A stretch of 18,136 nucleotides of DNA from Dehalococcoidia bacterium (GCA_023271485.1 JALPXT010000015.1:1-18136), one strand, 5' to 3'. Shown: positions 7,864-14,591, counted from the first letter of the stretch. Notes: a model not told the origin generated them from the sequence alone. A program made the numbers and translations.

Positions 7864-8473
7864 CTTTGTCCTCTAAAACTGCCGACTGCTGACTGCTGAT
7901 AATTTTGGCTGCTTCGAGTAAATTAGGGACGACAAAGTCGGGGCTTGTACCTTCTTTATCCATCAGATGACAAAGCTCACACTTCATTCTGCCCAGTAGT
8001 ATGGTTCTTGCTCCGGCTCCTTTCCCTGCGTTAACATCGGTGAGTCCGTCGCCTATCATCCAGGACTGAGATAAATCTATATCCATCTCCTTTGCTGCTT
8101 GAAGGAGCAGTCCGGGCTCGGGCTTCCTGCATTCACAGTTGGCCTTTAGTTTCCCAATTTTGGCCTCAGGGTGATGAAAGCAGTAATATTCTCCATCAAG
8201 GAAAGCTCCTTCTTTAGCCAGCTTCTCCTTCATCTTTTGCCTGATTTTCTCAAAGGTTTCCTCACAGAGGCTGCCCTTGGCGATACCTGGCTGATTTGAA
8301 GCCAGGATTACCTTGTAACCCATCTCACGGAGTTTCTTGATAGCTTCGCCGACGCCGAGAAGTAGCCTGAACTGCTCCACGGTAAAAGGCGAGTCAATAA
8401 TCCCCTGTTCTGGATAATAGACAAGCTCATTTATTACCCCATCCCTATCAAGGAATATTGCCTTCATACTCAC
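7844..8473 (-). CDS. gmhB: D-glycero-D-manno-heptose 1,7-bisphosphate 7-phosphatase
   Basis: HAD-superfamily phosphatase of 209 residues that removes the 7-phosphate from D-glycero-D-manno-heptose 1,7-bisphosphate. The nucleophile motif FLDRDGVIN places D9 and D11; ASNQPGIAKG is the motif II region; the GmhB zinc site is seen as C98-x-H100 and C113-x-C115 (CECRKPEPG); the late motif GDGLTDVNAG holds D142 and D146. An extra Cys pair (C165, C168) is unusual. The start is GTG at 8473 (GAGGA 7 nt upstream) or ATG at 8467; it follows the gmhA stop directly. The last about 15 residues (SSQQSAVLEDKDEDRKI) are encoded partly by a heptad array and look like a repeat-derived tail. Confidence 0.92.
   Translation of the reverse strand: MSMKAIFLDRDGVINELVYYPEQGIIDSPFTVEQFRLLLGVGEAIKKLREMGYKVILASNQPGIAKGSLCEETFEKIRQKMKEKLAKEGAFLDGEYYCFHHPEAKIGKLKANCECRKPEPGLLLQAAKEMDIDLSQSWMIGDGLTDVNAGKGAGARTILLGRMKCELCHLMDKEGTSPDFVVPNLLEAAKIISSQQSAVLEDKDEDRKI
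7878..7900. repeat. Short heptad array inside the gmhB 3' end
   Basis: Three 7-nt units on the minus strand (CAGCAGT twice, CGGCAGT) lying in the last codons of gmhB. It is in the opposite orientation to the array at 7716-7782, so the four-helix-bundle relic is bracketed by inverted arrays. Confidence 0.75.
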
Positions 8474-9073
8474 TTAGCTTTCCTCTATCTTCTGTCTTAA
8501 ACAACTGCAAATAAGATGCTCCAGAGCCAGGTGAAACGACTCCACCTGAGGGGTAGAATCTATCGGCACCACAATGCAGGCATCGGCTATTTCCTTCATT
8601 GGTCCGCCGTCAAAACCAGAAAACCCTATCGTCTTCCCTCCCTTGTCCCTGGCATATCTCATCGCTTTAAGGAGATTCTGCGACCATAATCCTGCCTTGT
8701 CCCTCCCCGCACCACCGTGAACGCTGATACAAATAAGAACATCCCCCTCCTCAAAGCGGCCTTTAAGTTGCTCATAGAAAAGGTTGTCAAAGCCCTCATC
8801 GTTTATAAGCGCGCTCACAAGGGGGATATTATCATTAAGGCAATAGGCTTTGAACCTCTTTTTGCCCTGTACAATCGTTGTCTTGGCTAAATCGCAGGCG
8901 AAGTGGGTAGCCGTGGAGGCAGAGCCGCCATTACCACAGGTGAAGACCTGACTGCCGTTTTTCCAAGCCTCAAAAAGAAGCTCGATAGCTCTGTCTATAT
9001 CTGCTACTGAGATGGCTTCGGCAACCTTCCTTACTTCGGAGAGGTAACTCTCGATGAATTCTCTGTTCTCCAT
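8474..9073 (-). CDS. gmhA: Sedoheptulose-7-phosphate isomerase (phosphoheptose isomerase)
   Basis: SIS-domain isomerase of 199 residues from the chosen start; it converts sedoheptulose-7-phosphate to D-glycero-D-manno-heptose-7-phosphate. Motifs: FTCGNGGSASTATHFACDL (sugar-phosphate site), ICISVHGGAGRDKAG and PQVESFHLALEHLIC, which matches the family's conserved C-terminal helix. I place the start at ATG 9073, with AGGAGG 7 nt upstream. The frame is open to 9178, but that extension would be Arg/Lys-rich, has no family match and is translated from a heptad array. gmhB follows with no gap. First committed step of the heptose pathway encoded here. Confidence 0.92.
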   Translation of the reverse strand: MENREFIESYLSEVRKVAEAISVADIDRAIELLFEAWKNGSQVFTCGNGGSASTATHFACDLAKTTIVQGKKRFKAYCLNDNIPLVSALINDEGFDNLFYEQLKGRFEEGDVLICISVHGGAGRDKAGLWSQNLLKAMRYARDKGGKTIGFSGFDGGPMKEIADACIVVPIDSTPQVESFHLALEHLICSCLRQKIEES

Positions 9074-9100
9074 CCTGCCTCCTGGCTCATCAAGGCCTCT

Positions 9101-9180
9101 TAGTCCTATGTCCAATGTCCTGAATTCCGCAACCTTGTTGACCTTGGACTTGGGACTTCGGACCCTGCGACTTCTCAAGT
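9101..9180. repeat. Heptad arrays in opposite orientations between gmhA and hddA
   Basis: On the plus strand 9101-9122 carries TAGTCCT, ATGTCCA, ATGTCCT. On the minus strand 9138-9180 carries degenerate units of the AAGTCCC / AAGTCCA / AGGTCAA kind with some irregular spacing. The second array runs over the hddA stop codon (9175-9177). Confidence 0.8.
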
Positions 9181-10161
9181 GTTGACTAGTATCTTGGTGC
9201 CATCAAAGTCAAAGTGAAACCGTTCCCACCTGAGGCCCATCTTTTGCATCGCCTCTACTAGCTTAGGCTTGTGGTTATTATCGCAGTAAAACATGAAGAA
9301 TCCGCCACCGCCAGCGCCGATTAACTTCCCGCCGCCGGCACCGTTCTTCCTGGCAACCTCATAACATTCATCGACAAAGGGGTCGGACATGTTTCGGGAA
9401 CGCTTTTTCTTCGTCTCCCAGTGAACATGGAGTAGTTCTCCAAGCATGTTTACCTGACCCCTCTCTAGATACTTCCTCGTCTCTAAACCTATCTCCTTAA
9501 TCTGGTGGAGATTCTGAGTCATTTCCGGGTTGTCCCGTTTACACTTTTCGTCCTGCTCAGAAAGTATCTCCGAGGCACTTCTTTCCTTGCCGGTAAAGAA
9601 CATGAGAATATTGCCCTCTAGTTGGTCTAACGCCTCACGGGAAATCCGGAGGGGTTCCACCAGAACATCCCCATTTTGGTCAAAGGTGAGGCAGGTAAGA
9701 CCGCCAAAGGCAGCGATGTATTGATCCTGCTTGCCTATAGGCTCGCCAAGGATATCTATCTCAATATGGCAGGCTTCTTCGGCCAGTTGTTTCTGCGTTA
9801 CGAAATCCCTGTTATAGGCGTGAAGAGCATTGAGCAGGGCTACCGTGAAGCTAGAGGATGTGCCTAGTCCACAGTTGGCGGGGACATCAGCGGTTGAGTG
9901 AAGTTCTATCCCCTTTTCGATGCCAATAAGCCTGAGTGCCGCCCGGAAAATATGGTGTTCGATGTCAGCTACATTGTCTCTAATCTCCATCCGGGAATAG
10001 CTAAGGCGGATACTGTCATAAAACCTCCTGTTAGCCAGGATAGTGCAGTACTTATCGATTGCCCCGGCGATTAGAAACCCACCGTATTTGGCGTAGTAGG
10101 ATTTAAGGTCTGTCCCTCCCCCACCTAGAGTTATCCTGGTCGGTGCCTTGGAGAGTATCAT
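9175..10161 (-). CDS. hddA: D-glycero-alpha-D-manno-heptose-7-phosphate kinase (GHMP kinase)
   Basis: GHMP-superfamily kinase of 328 residues that phosphorylates heptose-7-phosphate at C1. The N-terminal motif KAPTRITLGGGGTDL (5-19) is typical of HddA and fucose-kinase-like members; the ATP-binding motif PANCGLGTSSSFT spans 94-106; the C-terminal motif KLIGAGGGGFFMFY is present. With gmhA, gmhB and hddC it forms the complete set for GDP-D-glycero-alpha-D-manno-heptose, the pathway described for S-layer glycans of Aneurinibacillus thermoaerophilus. The ATG at 10161 follows a purine-rich AAGGGGG. A long hairpin made of inverted heptad arrays separates it from hddC. Confidence 0.93.
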   Translation of the reverse strand: MILSKAPTRITLGGGGTDLKSYYAKYGGFLIAGAIDKYCTILANRRFYDSIRLSYSRMEIRDNVADIEHHIFRAALRLIGIEKGIELHSTADVPANCGLGTSSSFTVALLNALHAYNRDFVTQKQLAEEACHIEIDILGEPIGKQDQYIAAFGGLTCLTFDQNGDVLVEPLRISREALDQLEGNILMFFTGKERSASEILSEQDEKCKRDNPEMTQNLHQIKEIGLETRKYLERGQVNMLGELLHVHWETKKKRSRNMSDPFVDECYEVARKNGAGGGKLIGAGGGGFFMFYCDNNHKPKLVEAMQKMGLRWERFHFDFDGTKILVNT

Positions 10162-10181
10162 TTAACCCCCTTTTATTATTG

Positions 10182-10259
10182 GCCGATGTCCAAAGTCCTA
10201 TGTCCGATATCAGATATTAGTTTTTGTAATCCTGGACGTAGGACTCTGGACATAGGATA
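10182..10259. repeat. Inverted pair of heptad arrays able to form a 17-bp hairpin
   Basis: Heptads such as TCCAAAG and TCCTATG run on the plus strand at 10182-10216 and their near-complement at 10231-10259. Arms 10189-10205 and 10234-10250 pair over 17 positions with two non-Watson-Crick positions (one a G-U wobble on either strand); the loop is 28 nt. The hddC stop (10210-10212) lies in the loop, and the second arm encodes part of the HddC tail. Confidence 0.85.
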
Positions 10260-10941
10260 TTCTGACGAATTCTTCGAACTCATTAAGCCCCTGAGGTGAA
10301 CCTATCTCGTAGAAGCGTTCCTTGACCTCGAAAGCAAGAAGTTGCTCTATCTCTATCAAGGGAGGGAAAAGGTCCTCCAGGGAATAATACTGGCTTTCCG
10401 GAATCATGTCAAGGGCTTCCTTCCTAAAGATATTCGCCCCATATTCAATGTAGACCATATCCTCGGTCTTTTCCTTCTTACTGAACTTTTTGACCCAATT
10501 CCCCTCAATGACCGTATTGCTTCTATCGTAGCGGTCATAGTTTTTATAAACGGTCATAAGGGCAAGCTTGTTGTGGGATTTGAAATAGCGCATAGCAGCG
10601 GGAAAGTCCAGAAATAAATACGAGTCGCCATACATTGTAAAGAATGCGTCATTGAGTAAGGCTTCGGCCTTCTTAAGTGCCCCAGCGGTGCCGAGGAGCC
10701 TATCCTCACGGCTATACTCAATGTTCACTCCATGCTTCCTTCCATTTCCGAAGTGCCTTTCAATCTGCTCCCCCATATGACCAACACACAGAACTATATT
10801 CTTTATCCCTGCCCTCCTGAGGAGTTCCAACTGATATTCCAGAAAAGGCTTCCCCAGGACTCTAACCATGGATTTGGGCTGACCCTCGGTTAAATTCCCC
10901 AGTCTCGTTGCCAGTCCCCCGGCTAATATCGCTACCTGCAT
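10210..10941 (-). CDS. hddC: D-glycero-alpha-D-manno-heptose 1-phosphate guanylyltransferase
   Basis: Sugar-phosphate nucleotidyltransferase of 243 residues, expected to join GTP and heptose-1-phosphate into GDP-heptose. The signature LAGGLATRLGNLT with PKSMV (catalytic Lys) opens the protein, GTAGALKKAE and the metal-binding MYGDSYLFLD follow, and YYSLEDLFPPL is typical of this group. The assignment to GDP-heptose rests on its neighbours hddA, gmhA and gmhB. I use ATG 10941 because the alternative GTG at 10947 lies within the heptad array at 10945-10987. The last about 16 residues (ISYVQSPTSRITKTNI) come from repeat DNA and look like an acquired tail. First gene of the minus-strand operon. 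Confidence 0.88.
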   Translation of the reverse strand: MQVAILAGGLATRLGNLTEGQPKSMVRVLGKPFLEYQLELLRRAGIKNIVLCVGHMGEQIERHFGNGRKHGVNIEYSREDRLLGTAGALKKAEALLNDAFFTMYGDSYLFLDFPAAMRYFKSHNKLALMTVYKNYDRYDRSNTVIEGNWVKKFSKKEKTEDMVYIEYGANIFRKEALDMIPESQYYSLEDLFPPLIEIEQLLAFEVKERFYEIGSPQGLNEFEEFVRISYVQSPTSRITKTNI

Positions 10942-10944
10942 GTT

Positions 10945-10987
10945 CACCAGTTACCAGTTACCAGTTGCCAGTTACCAGTCACCAGTC
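10945..10987. repeat. Heptad array, TACCAGT type
   Basis: Six 7-nt units (TACCAGT with variants CACCAGT and TGCCAGT) plus one base. It lies in the predicted 5' leader between the minus-strand promoter and hddC. Confidence 0.96.
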
Positions 10988-11016
10988 GGCGAGCTGTTTC
11001 GCTTGGCCTTTGATAC

Positions 11017-11046
11017 AGTATATCACATTTGTTTCTGATAGGGCAA
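11017..11046 (-). promoter_or_regulatory. Sigma70-type promoter for the minus-strand glycan operon
   Basis: On the minus strand a -35 TTGCCC (11046-11041), an 18-nt spacer and a -10 TATACT (11022-11017, 5 of 6 consensus). It points at hddC about 70 bp away, with the TACCAGT array in the leader. Prediction from motif and position only. Confidence 0.55.
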
Positions 11047-11054
11047 GTTTGCGG

Positions 11055-11093
11055 AGTTTTAAGTTTTAAGTTTTAAGTTTTAAGTGTTAAGTA
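11055..11093. repeat. Heptad array, AGTTTTA type
   Basis: Four identical 7-nt units AGTTTTA, then AGTGTTA and a partial AGTA. It lies just upstream of the minus-strand promoter, in the divergent intergenic region. Confidence 0.96.
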
Positions 11094-11101
11094 GCGTAAG
11101 T

Positions 11102-11143
11102 CATCAACCATCAACCATCAACCATCAACCATCAACCATCAAC
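11102..11143. repeat. Heptad array, CATCAAC type
   Basis: Six perfect tandem copies of CATCAAC, followed by a degenerate unit CATCGCC. On the minus strand the unit reads GTTGATG, which puts a GGTT core every 7 nt. Confidence 0.97.
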
Positions 11144-11227
11144 CATCGCCCAGGGGTTCACACCTTCATTACTGGTGTTCTTTGTGATAGACTGGTAATC
11201 TCATGGCAAGACCGCTGCATGGTCTGG

Positions 11228-11262
11228 TAGTCGCTAGTCTGATAGTCAGCAGTCGATAGTCC
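11228..11262. repeat. Heptad array, TAGTCNN type
   Basis: Units TAGTCGC, TAGTCTGA (8 nt), TAGTCAG, CAGTCGA and TAGTCC. Same family as the array at 7716-7782. Fourth array in the 10942-11423 intergenic region. Confidence 0.85.
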
Positions 11263-11324
11263 ACACCTCAAGCACTCTGCTCTTCTATCCTGATTCGTCC
11301 AGATTTGTTACCGGCACGTGCCCA

Positions 11325-11353
11325 TTGACACAGAGGAGCCAAACTGCGATACT
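11325..11353 (+). promoter_or_regulatory. Sigma70-type promoter for the plus-strand aminotransferase operon
   Basis: A perfect -35 TTGACA (11325-11330), a 17-nt spacer and a -10 GATACT (11348-11353, 4 of 6). Transcription would begin near 11360, about 64 nt before the ATG at 11424. The -35 also begins an open frame with TTG, which is therefore unlikely to be the translation start. Confidence 0.55.
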
Positions 11354-11423
11354 ACATACAGGTATGGAACGGTGTATGGCCGTCAAAAGAGAGAAGGGGA
11401 ATTCTCTGGTACAGGAGGTGGAC

Positions 11424-11621
11424 ATGGAGGTTTTGTCTATCAATGATTTTGTAGAGGTGAAGGCTTCGGGTATTCGCTTCGGCCACACAGGTCGCGTGGT
11501 GAATCAATTTGTCAGCACACGTCCACTCTATGCGGTTCAATTTCCGGATAACTCTGTCGCCTTTTTTGAAATGTCCGAGATTGAGAGGATTCCACCGCAG
11601 GATTCGGTCCAGGAGAGGTGA
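11424..11621 (+). CDS. Small hypothetical protein, probably SH3/KOW-like beta fold
   Basis: 65-residue protein starting MEVLSINDFVEVKASGIRF. I chose ATG 11424 because AGGAGG (11413-11418) sits 5 nt upstream; the longer frame from 11325 would begin inside the promoter. The pattern of short beta strands with a central GHTGRVV turn, then YAVQFPDNSVAFFEMSEIERI, suggests an SH3-like or KOW-like barrel, but I recognise no named family. No Cys, signal peptide or membrane segment is seen. The DegT-type aminotransferase starts 1 bp after its stop, so the two are probably translationally coupled; an accessory or binding role for the operon's enzymes is only a guess. Confidence 0.68.
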   Translation: MEVLSINDFVEVKASGIRFGHTGRVVNQFVSTRPLYAVQFPDNSVAFFEMSEIERIPPQDSVQER

Positions 11622-11622
11622 T

Positions 11623-12783
11623 GTGGGGCAGTTTATACCTCTGGCCAGACCATTTATGGACGAGGAGGAGGAGCAGGAGGTCATTGACACCCTGCGCTCC
11701 GGCTTGATCGCCACCGGCCCGAAAACCGAGCGCTTTGAGAGGGAGTTCGCTGCCTATCTCGGACGGAAACACGCCATAGGAACCAACTCCTGCACGGCTG
11801 CCCTGCATCTCGGCCTCCTGGCGCTGGGGGTGGGGCCGGGACACGAAGTGGTGACCACCCCCATGACCTTCGTGGCGACGGCGAACTCTATAATCTACGC
11901 CGGTGCCAGACCGGTGTTCGTGGATGTGGAGCCTGATACAATCAACATTGATCCAGCGTGTATCGCAGCGGCAATAACGGAGCGCACCAGAGGAATAATG
12001 ATAGTTCACCTCTATGGGCACCCGTGCGAGATGGACGAAATATCAGATATTGCCAGGCGCCACGGGCTGAAGGTGATCGGCGACTGTGCCCACGCCATCG
12101 AGGCCGAGTACAGGGGGAAGAAGACCGGCGCCCTCGGTTATATTGATTGCTTCTCCTTCTATGCAACGAAAAATCTGGCCACCGGCAACGGCGGCATGCT
12201 GGTGACGGACGACGATAATGTGGCCGGGGTGGTGCAGTCCCTGCGGGATCATGGAATGAGCAGTGGCGCCTGGGCAAGGTACCATACAGGTGAGTTCCAA
12301 CATTACCAGATGACCGCCCTTGGCTATAAGTCCATTATGTGGGATGTCCCCGCCGCCCTGGGTTTGCACCAACTGAGAAGACTTGAGCAAAGGCATAGGA
12401 AGAGAGTTGAGCTTGCTGCGCTCTACGATGCGCTGCTGGAACCCCTGAATGCCCATGTGCAGCCTTTGCGCCCGCGCAAGCACGTGAGACATGCCTGGCA
12501 TATCTACGCCGTTTTGCTCAAGGACGTGAACCGCGACCGGGTGGCATCCGGGATGCAGGCCAGGGGGATCGGTGTCGGTGTGCACTACCGGCCCATCCAC
12601 CTGGAGCCTTTCTACAGGAAGCGATACGGGTACTCGCCTGGGGAGTTCCCCGTTGCTGAAGACGCCGGGGCAAGGCTCCTGTCTCTGCCCTTCTGGCCCG
12701 AGATGAAGGAGGAAGAGGCGCTCAGGGTGGTCGCGGCGCTGGGGGAGATCGTTCGAGGAGGGCATACTTGGAGGAATAGGTGA
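11623..12783 (+). CDS. DegT/DnrJ/EryC1/StrS-family PLP-dependent sugar aminotransferase
   Basis: Fold-type I aminotransferase of 386 residues, the family's usual size. The GTG at 11623 is chosen: AGGAG lies 7 nt upstream and the protein then begins with the conserved FIPLARPFMDEEE; the ORF can be extended to 11509 but without family match, and the next ATG would cut the motif. Visible motifs: GLIATGPKTERFEREFA, GTNSCTAALHL, the cofactor motif GDCAHAIEAEY, and the PLP lysine in FYATKNLATGNGGM (K183 from GTG). It would aminate a keto sugar nucleotide using glutamate or glutamine. The next gene encodes a dehydrogenase that could supply the keto sugar. The codons are richer in G+C than in the minus-strand operon. 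Confidence 0.93.
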   Translation: MGQFIPLARPFMDEEEEQEVIDTLRSGLIATGPKTERFEREFAAYLGRKHAIGTNSCTAALHLGLLALGVGPGHEVVTTPMTFVATANSIIYAGARPVFVDVEPDTINIDPACIAAAITERTRGIMIVHLYGHPCEMDEISDIARRHGLKVIGDCAHAIEAEYRGKKTGALGYIDCFSFYATKNLATGNGGMLVTDDDNVAGVVQSLRDHGMSSGAWARYHTGEFQHYQMTALGYKSIMWDVPAALGLHQLRRLEQRHRKRVELAALYDALLEPLNAHVQPLRPRKHVRHAWHIYAVLLKDVNRDRVASGMQARGIGVGVHYRPIHLEPFYRKRYGYSPGEFPVAEDAGARLLSLPFWPEMKEEEALRVVAALGEIVRGGHTWRNR

Positions 12784-13790
12784 CTATGCAAATGAGAGCG
12801 GAACAAGTCCTGAAAATCGGTGTGGTTGGCTGTGGAAACATGGGACGTAAACATGCCACTAACTGTTATCGAACAAAAGGGGTATCAGTAGTTGCTGTGG
12901 CCGATGTGGACACTGCCCGGGCGGCGGCGCTAGCAGCGGAGGTGGGGGCGGCTGTGTATCCTGGTGGGGAGGCAATGCTTGCTGATATGCCACTCGATGC
13001 CGTCATTGTGGCGACACCACCTGGAGTACGCTGGGAAGTCGTCCAAGCCGCTGCGGCTCTGGGAACAGCAGTCTTCGTGGAGAAGCCTATCGCACTGGAC
13101 CTGTCCACTGCAAAGGCATGTTGTGTCGCTGTCAAAGAAGCTTCAGTTGTCAACGCCGTGGGGTTTCAACTGCGCTACTCGCCATTGACACAGCGAGCCA
13201 GAACCATTACGTCCGGGCAGCCGGTGACCCATGTGCGGACTATTTGCACCACCCCCTACTATCTGATGATGGACATGCCTCTCTGGTACCTGCAGCGGGA
13301 ACACAGCGGCGGTCCCTTGCTCGAACAGTCAATTCACATGTTTGATGCCGCACGGTATCTGGTCGGTGAGATTGCTCACGTTTTTGCGCGCGGCGATCGC
13401 CAGGCTCGGCCGGACCTGGATTTGGTGGACTCCGAGGATAGATTGGTTTTGACTTACCGGTTTGCCAGCGGTGCCCTCGGCACACACATCGACAGTTGTG
13501 CAATGCTGCAATTCAACTGGGAGGTCGAACTGTTCGGCCCCAACTGGCGACTGGTTGTGGACTACGCCCGTAACCGCCTGCACGGGCACATAGGTGAGGA
13601 AACGATCGAGAACAAGATGCCGCATAATGACCTGCATATGCTGGAAATGCAGACTTTCCTCACCGCTGTGCGTAGACCAGAGAGGAATGGGGTGCTCTCT
13701 GACTTTGATGAGGCGACGAAGACACTGGCACTGATGCTGGCAGGAGACCGTTCACTAAGAACCGGTGCCTGGGAACCAGTCAGGGAATAA
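12780..13790 (+). CDS. Gfo/Idh/MocA-family NAD(P)-dependent oxidoreductase
   Basis: Oxidoreductase of 336 residues. The dinucleotide-binding motif IGVVGCGNMGRKHA is at about 13-26, the family motif FVEKPIALDL at 99-108, and HMFDAARYLVGE matches the catalytic His region. The GTG at 12780 overlaps the aminotransferase stop (GTGA), so translation is probably coupled; ATGs at 12786 and 12792 are alternatives. Members oxidise or reduce sugars and cyclitols. Paired with a DegT aminotransferase, a 3-keto or 2-keto sugar route to an amino sugar is plausible, as in UDP-2,3-diacetamido-sugar synthesis, but the substrate is unknown. Local G+C is high (44 of 60 bases at 12901-12960). Confidence 0.92.
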   Translation: MTMQMRAEQVLKIGVVGCGNMGRKHATNCYRTKGVSVVAVADVDTARAAALAAEVGAAVYPGGEAMLADMPLDAVIVATPPGVRWEVVQAAAALGTAVFVEKPIALDLSTAKACCVAVKEASVVNAVGFQLRYSPLTQRARTITSGQPVTHVRTICTTPYYLMMDMPLWYLQREHSGGPLLEQSIHMFDAARYLVGEIAHVFARGDRQARPDLDLVDSEDRLVLTYRFASGALGTHIDSCAMLQFNWEVELFGPNWRLVVDYARNRLHGHIGEETIENKMPHNDLHMLEMQTFLTAVRRPERNGVLSDFDEATKTLALMLAGDRSLRTGAWEPVRE

Positions 13791-13821
13791 GAAGGGAGGC
13801 GCACTGTGCTTAGTTCGAGGC

Positions 13822-13859
13822 AGGGGGTTTCAGGGGGAGAATCCCCCTGAAGATCTTGC
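13822..13859. repeat. 38-bp inverted repeat, left copy
   Basis: Matches the reverse complement of 16238-16275 at 37 of 38 positions (the single difference is at 13851). It contains its own palindrome at 13830-13850. It covers the end of the methyltransferase gene, whose last codons (RSSGGFSP) are repeat-encoded. Confidence 0.95.
13830..13850. terminator. Palindrome between convergent genes, possible bidirectional terminator
   Basis: A 9-bp G+C-rich stem (TCAGGGGGA / TCCCCCTGA) with a 3-nt loop between the convergent stop codons at 13790 and 13830. No T-run follows on either strand, so intrinsic termination is uncertain. The same hairpin occurs in the right copy (16247-16267), where it lies in a 5' leader. 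Confidence 0.4.
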
Positions 13860-14591
13860 TATAAACACCGCGATTTTCTGGTACCATCCGTCTTCTTTCT
13901 TGATAGGATGGCAATTCTCTGGTAAATGCCTCAGGAAATACTCTATTCTTTGCCGGGAGGTCTTCCCGGCCGGATATTCATACATCCTTAGCTCAACCTC
14001 AAATCCCAGTTCGTCCAGCTTGTTCCTGCTTTTCTCTATGTTTGCGAAATTCGAGTGCTGGGTCAAGAAATAACCACCTTCTTTGAGATACTTGGGGGCT
14101 TGATCTATCAGTGGGTCGAGATACCTTCTCCCATCATACCCGGCATCAACGGTTCTCGCGATGTACTCATCATGCTGTTCGTCTCGTGGTGTCGGGAGCG
14201 ATGTCATGTTGCCCACGACTATGTCGAACAGCTCCCCCTGCCTTATTGGCTCAAACAGGTTGCCCACTCGGCCATCTAACTCAACGCTGTTCAAAGATGC
14301 GTTATGCCTTGCACACTTAACCGAGGCTTCGTGCACGTCGGTAGCTACTACAGCAGCCCCCTTCGTTGCGGCAACAATCGCAAGGATACCTGTGCCAGTG
14401 CCAATATCCAGGACATTGTGGCCTTCCTGCACTATTCTTATCAATTCCTTAGCTATCAGAAAGGAATCCAGTTTTGGTGGATAGACACCCTCCGCAAGGG
14501 AGACGAATATATCCGGCAAGTTCCCTTCCAAACCATAGGCTTTGGCATACTCGTTTATGGATTTCCATTCTATTTCTTTGCTTCTCCTCAT
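13830..14591 (-). CDS. SAM-dependent methyltransferase, PrmC/HemK-like MTS domain
   Basis: Methyltransferase of 253 residues. SAM motif I is VLDIGTGTGILA (60-71), followed by VVATDVHEASVKCARHNASLN. Where N-methyltransferases of this group have NPPY, this protein has GNMTSLPTP (about 127-135): the Asn is kept but the double Pro is displaced, so substrate chemistry may differ. The C-terminus (EYPAGKTSRQRIEYFLRHLP) is beta-rich. The start at ATG 14591 has no clear upstream Shine-Dalgarno. It is the third gene of the minus-strand trio, 41 bp after the PIG-L gene. The last nine codons, including the stop, lie within the 38-bp inverted repeat. Confidence 0.83.
   Translation of the reverse strand: MRRSKEIEWKSINEYAKAYGLEGNLPDIFVSLAEGVYPPKLDSFLIAKELIRIVQEGHNVLDIGTGTGILAIVAATKGAAVVATDVHEASVKCARHNASLNSVELDGRVGNLFEPIRQGELFDIVVGNMTSLPTPRDEQHDEYIARTVDAGYDGRRYLDPLIDQAPKYLKEGGYFLTQHSNFANIEKSRNKLDELGFEVELRMYEYPAGKTSRQRIEYFLRHLPENCHPIKKEDGWYQKIAVFIARSSGGFSP

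Noticed and set aside
9074..9178. 35-residue N-terminal extension of GmhA
   Set aside because: Translated from heptad-array DNA, Arg/Lys-rich, and the internal ATG at 9073 has a strong Shine-Dalgarno.
10945..11262. CRISPR array
   Set aside because: Units are 7 nt without spacers and there are no cas genes.
11325..11423. Longer TTG-initiated form of the 65-residue protein
   Set aside because: The TTG is the -35 of a good promoter; the ATG at 11424 has a perfect AGGAGG.
11509..11622. 38-residue N-terminal extension of the aminotransferase
   Set aside because: Overlaps the upstream gene in another frame and lacks family similarity; the GTG at 11623 has a ribosome site and begins the conserved domain.
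12043..12765. 240-residue minus-strand frame opposite the aminotransferase
   Set aside because: A shadow of a high-G+C gene; no family motifs and the plus-strand frame is clearly real.
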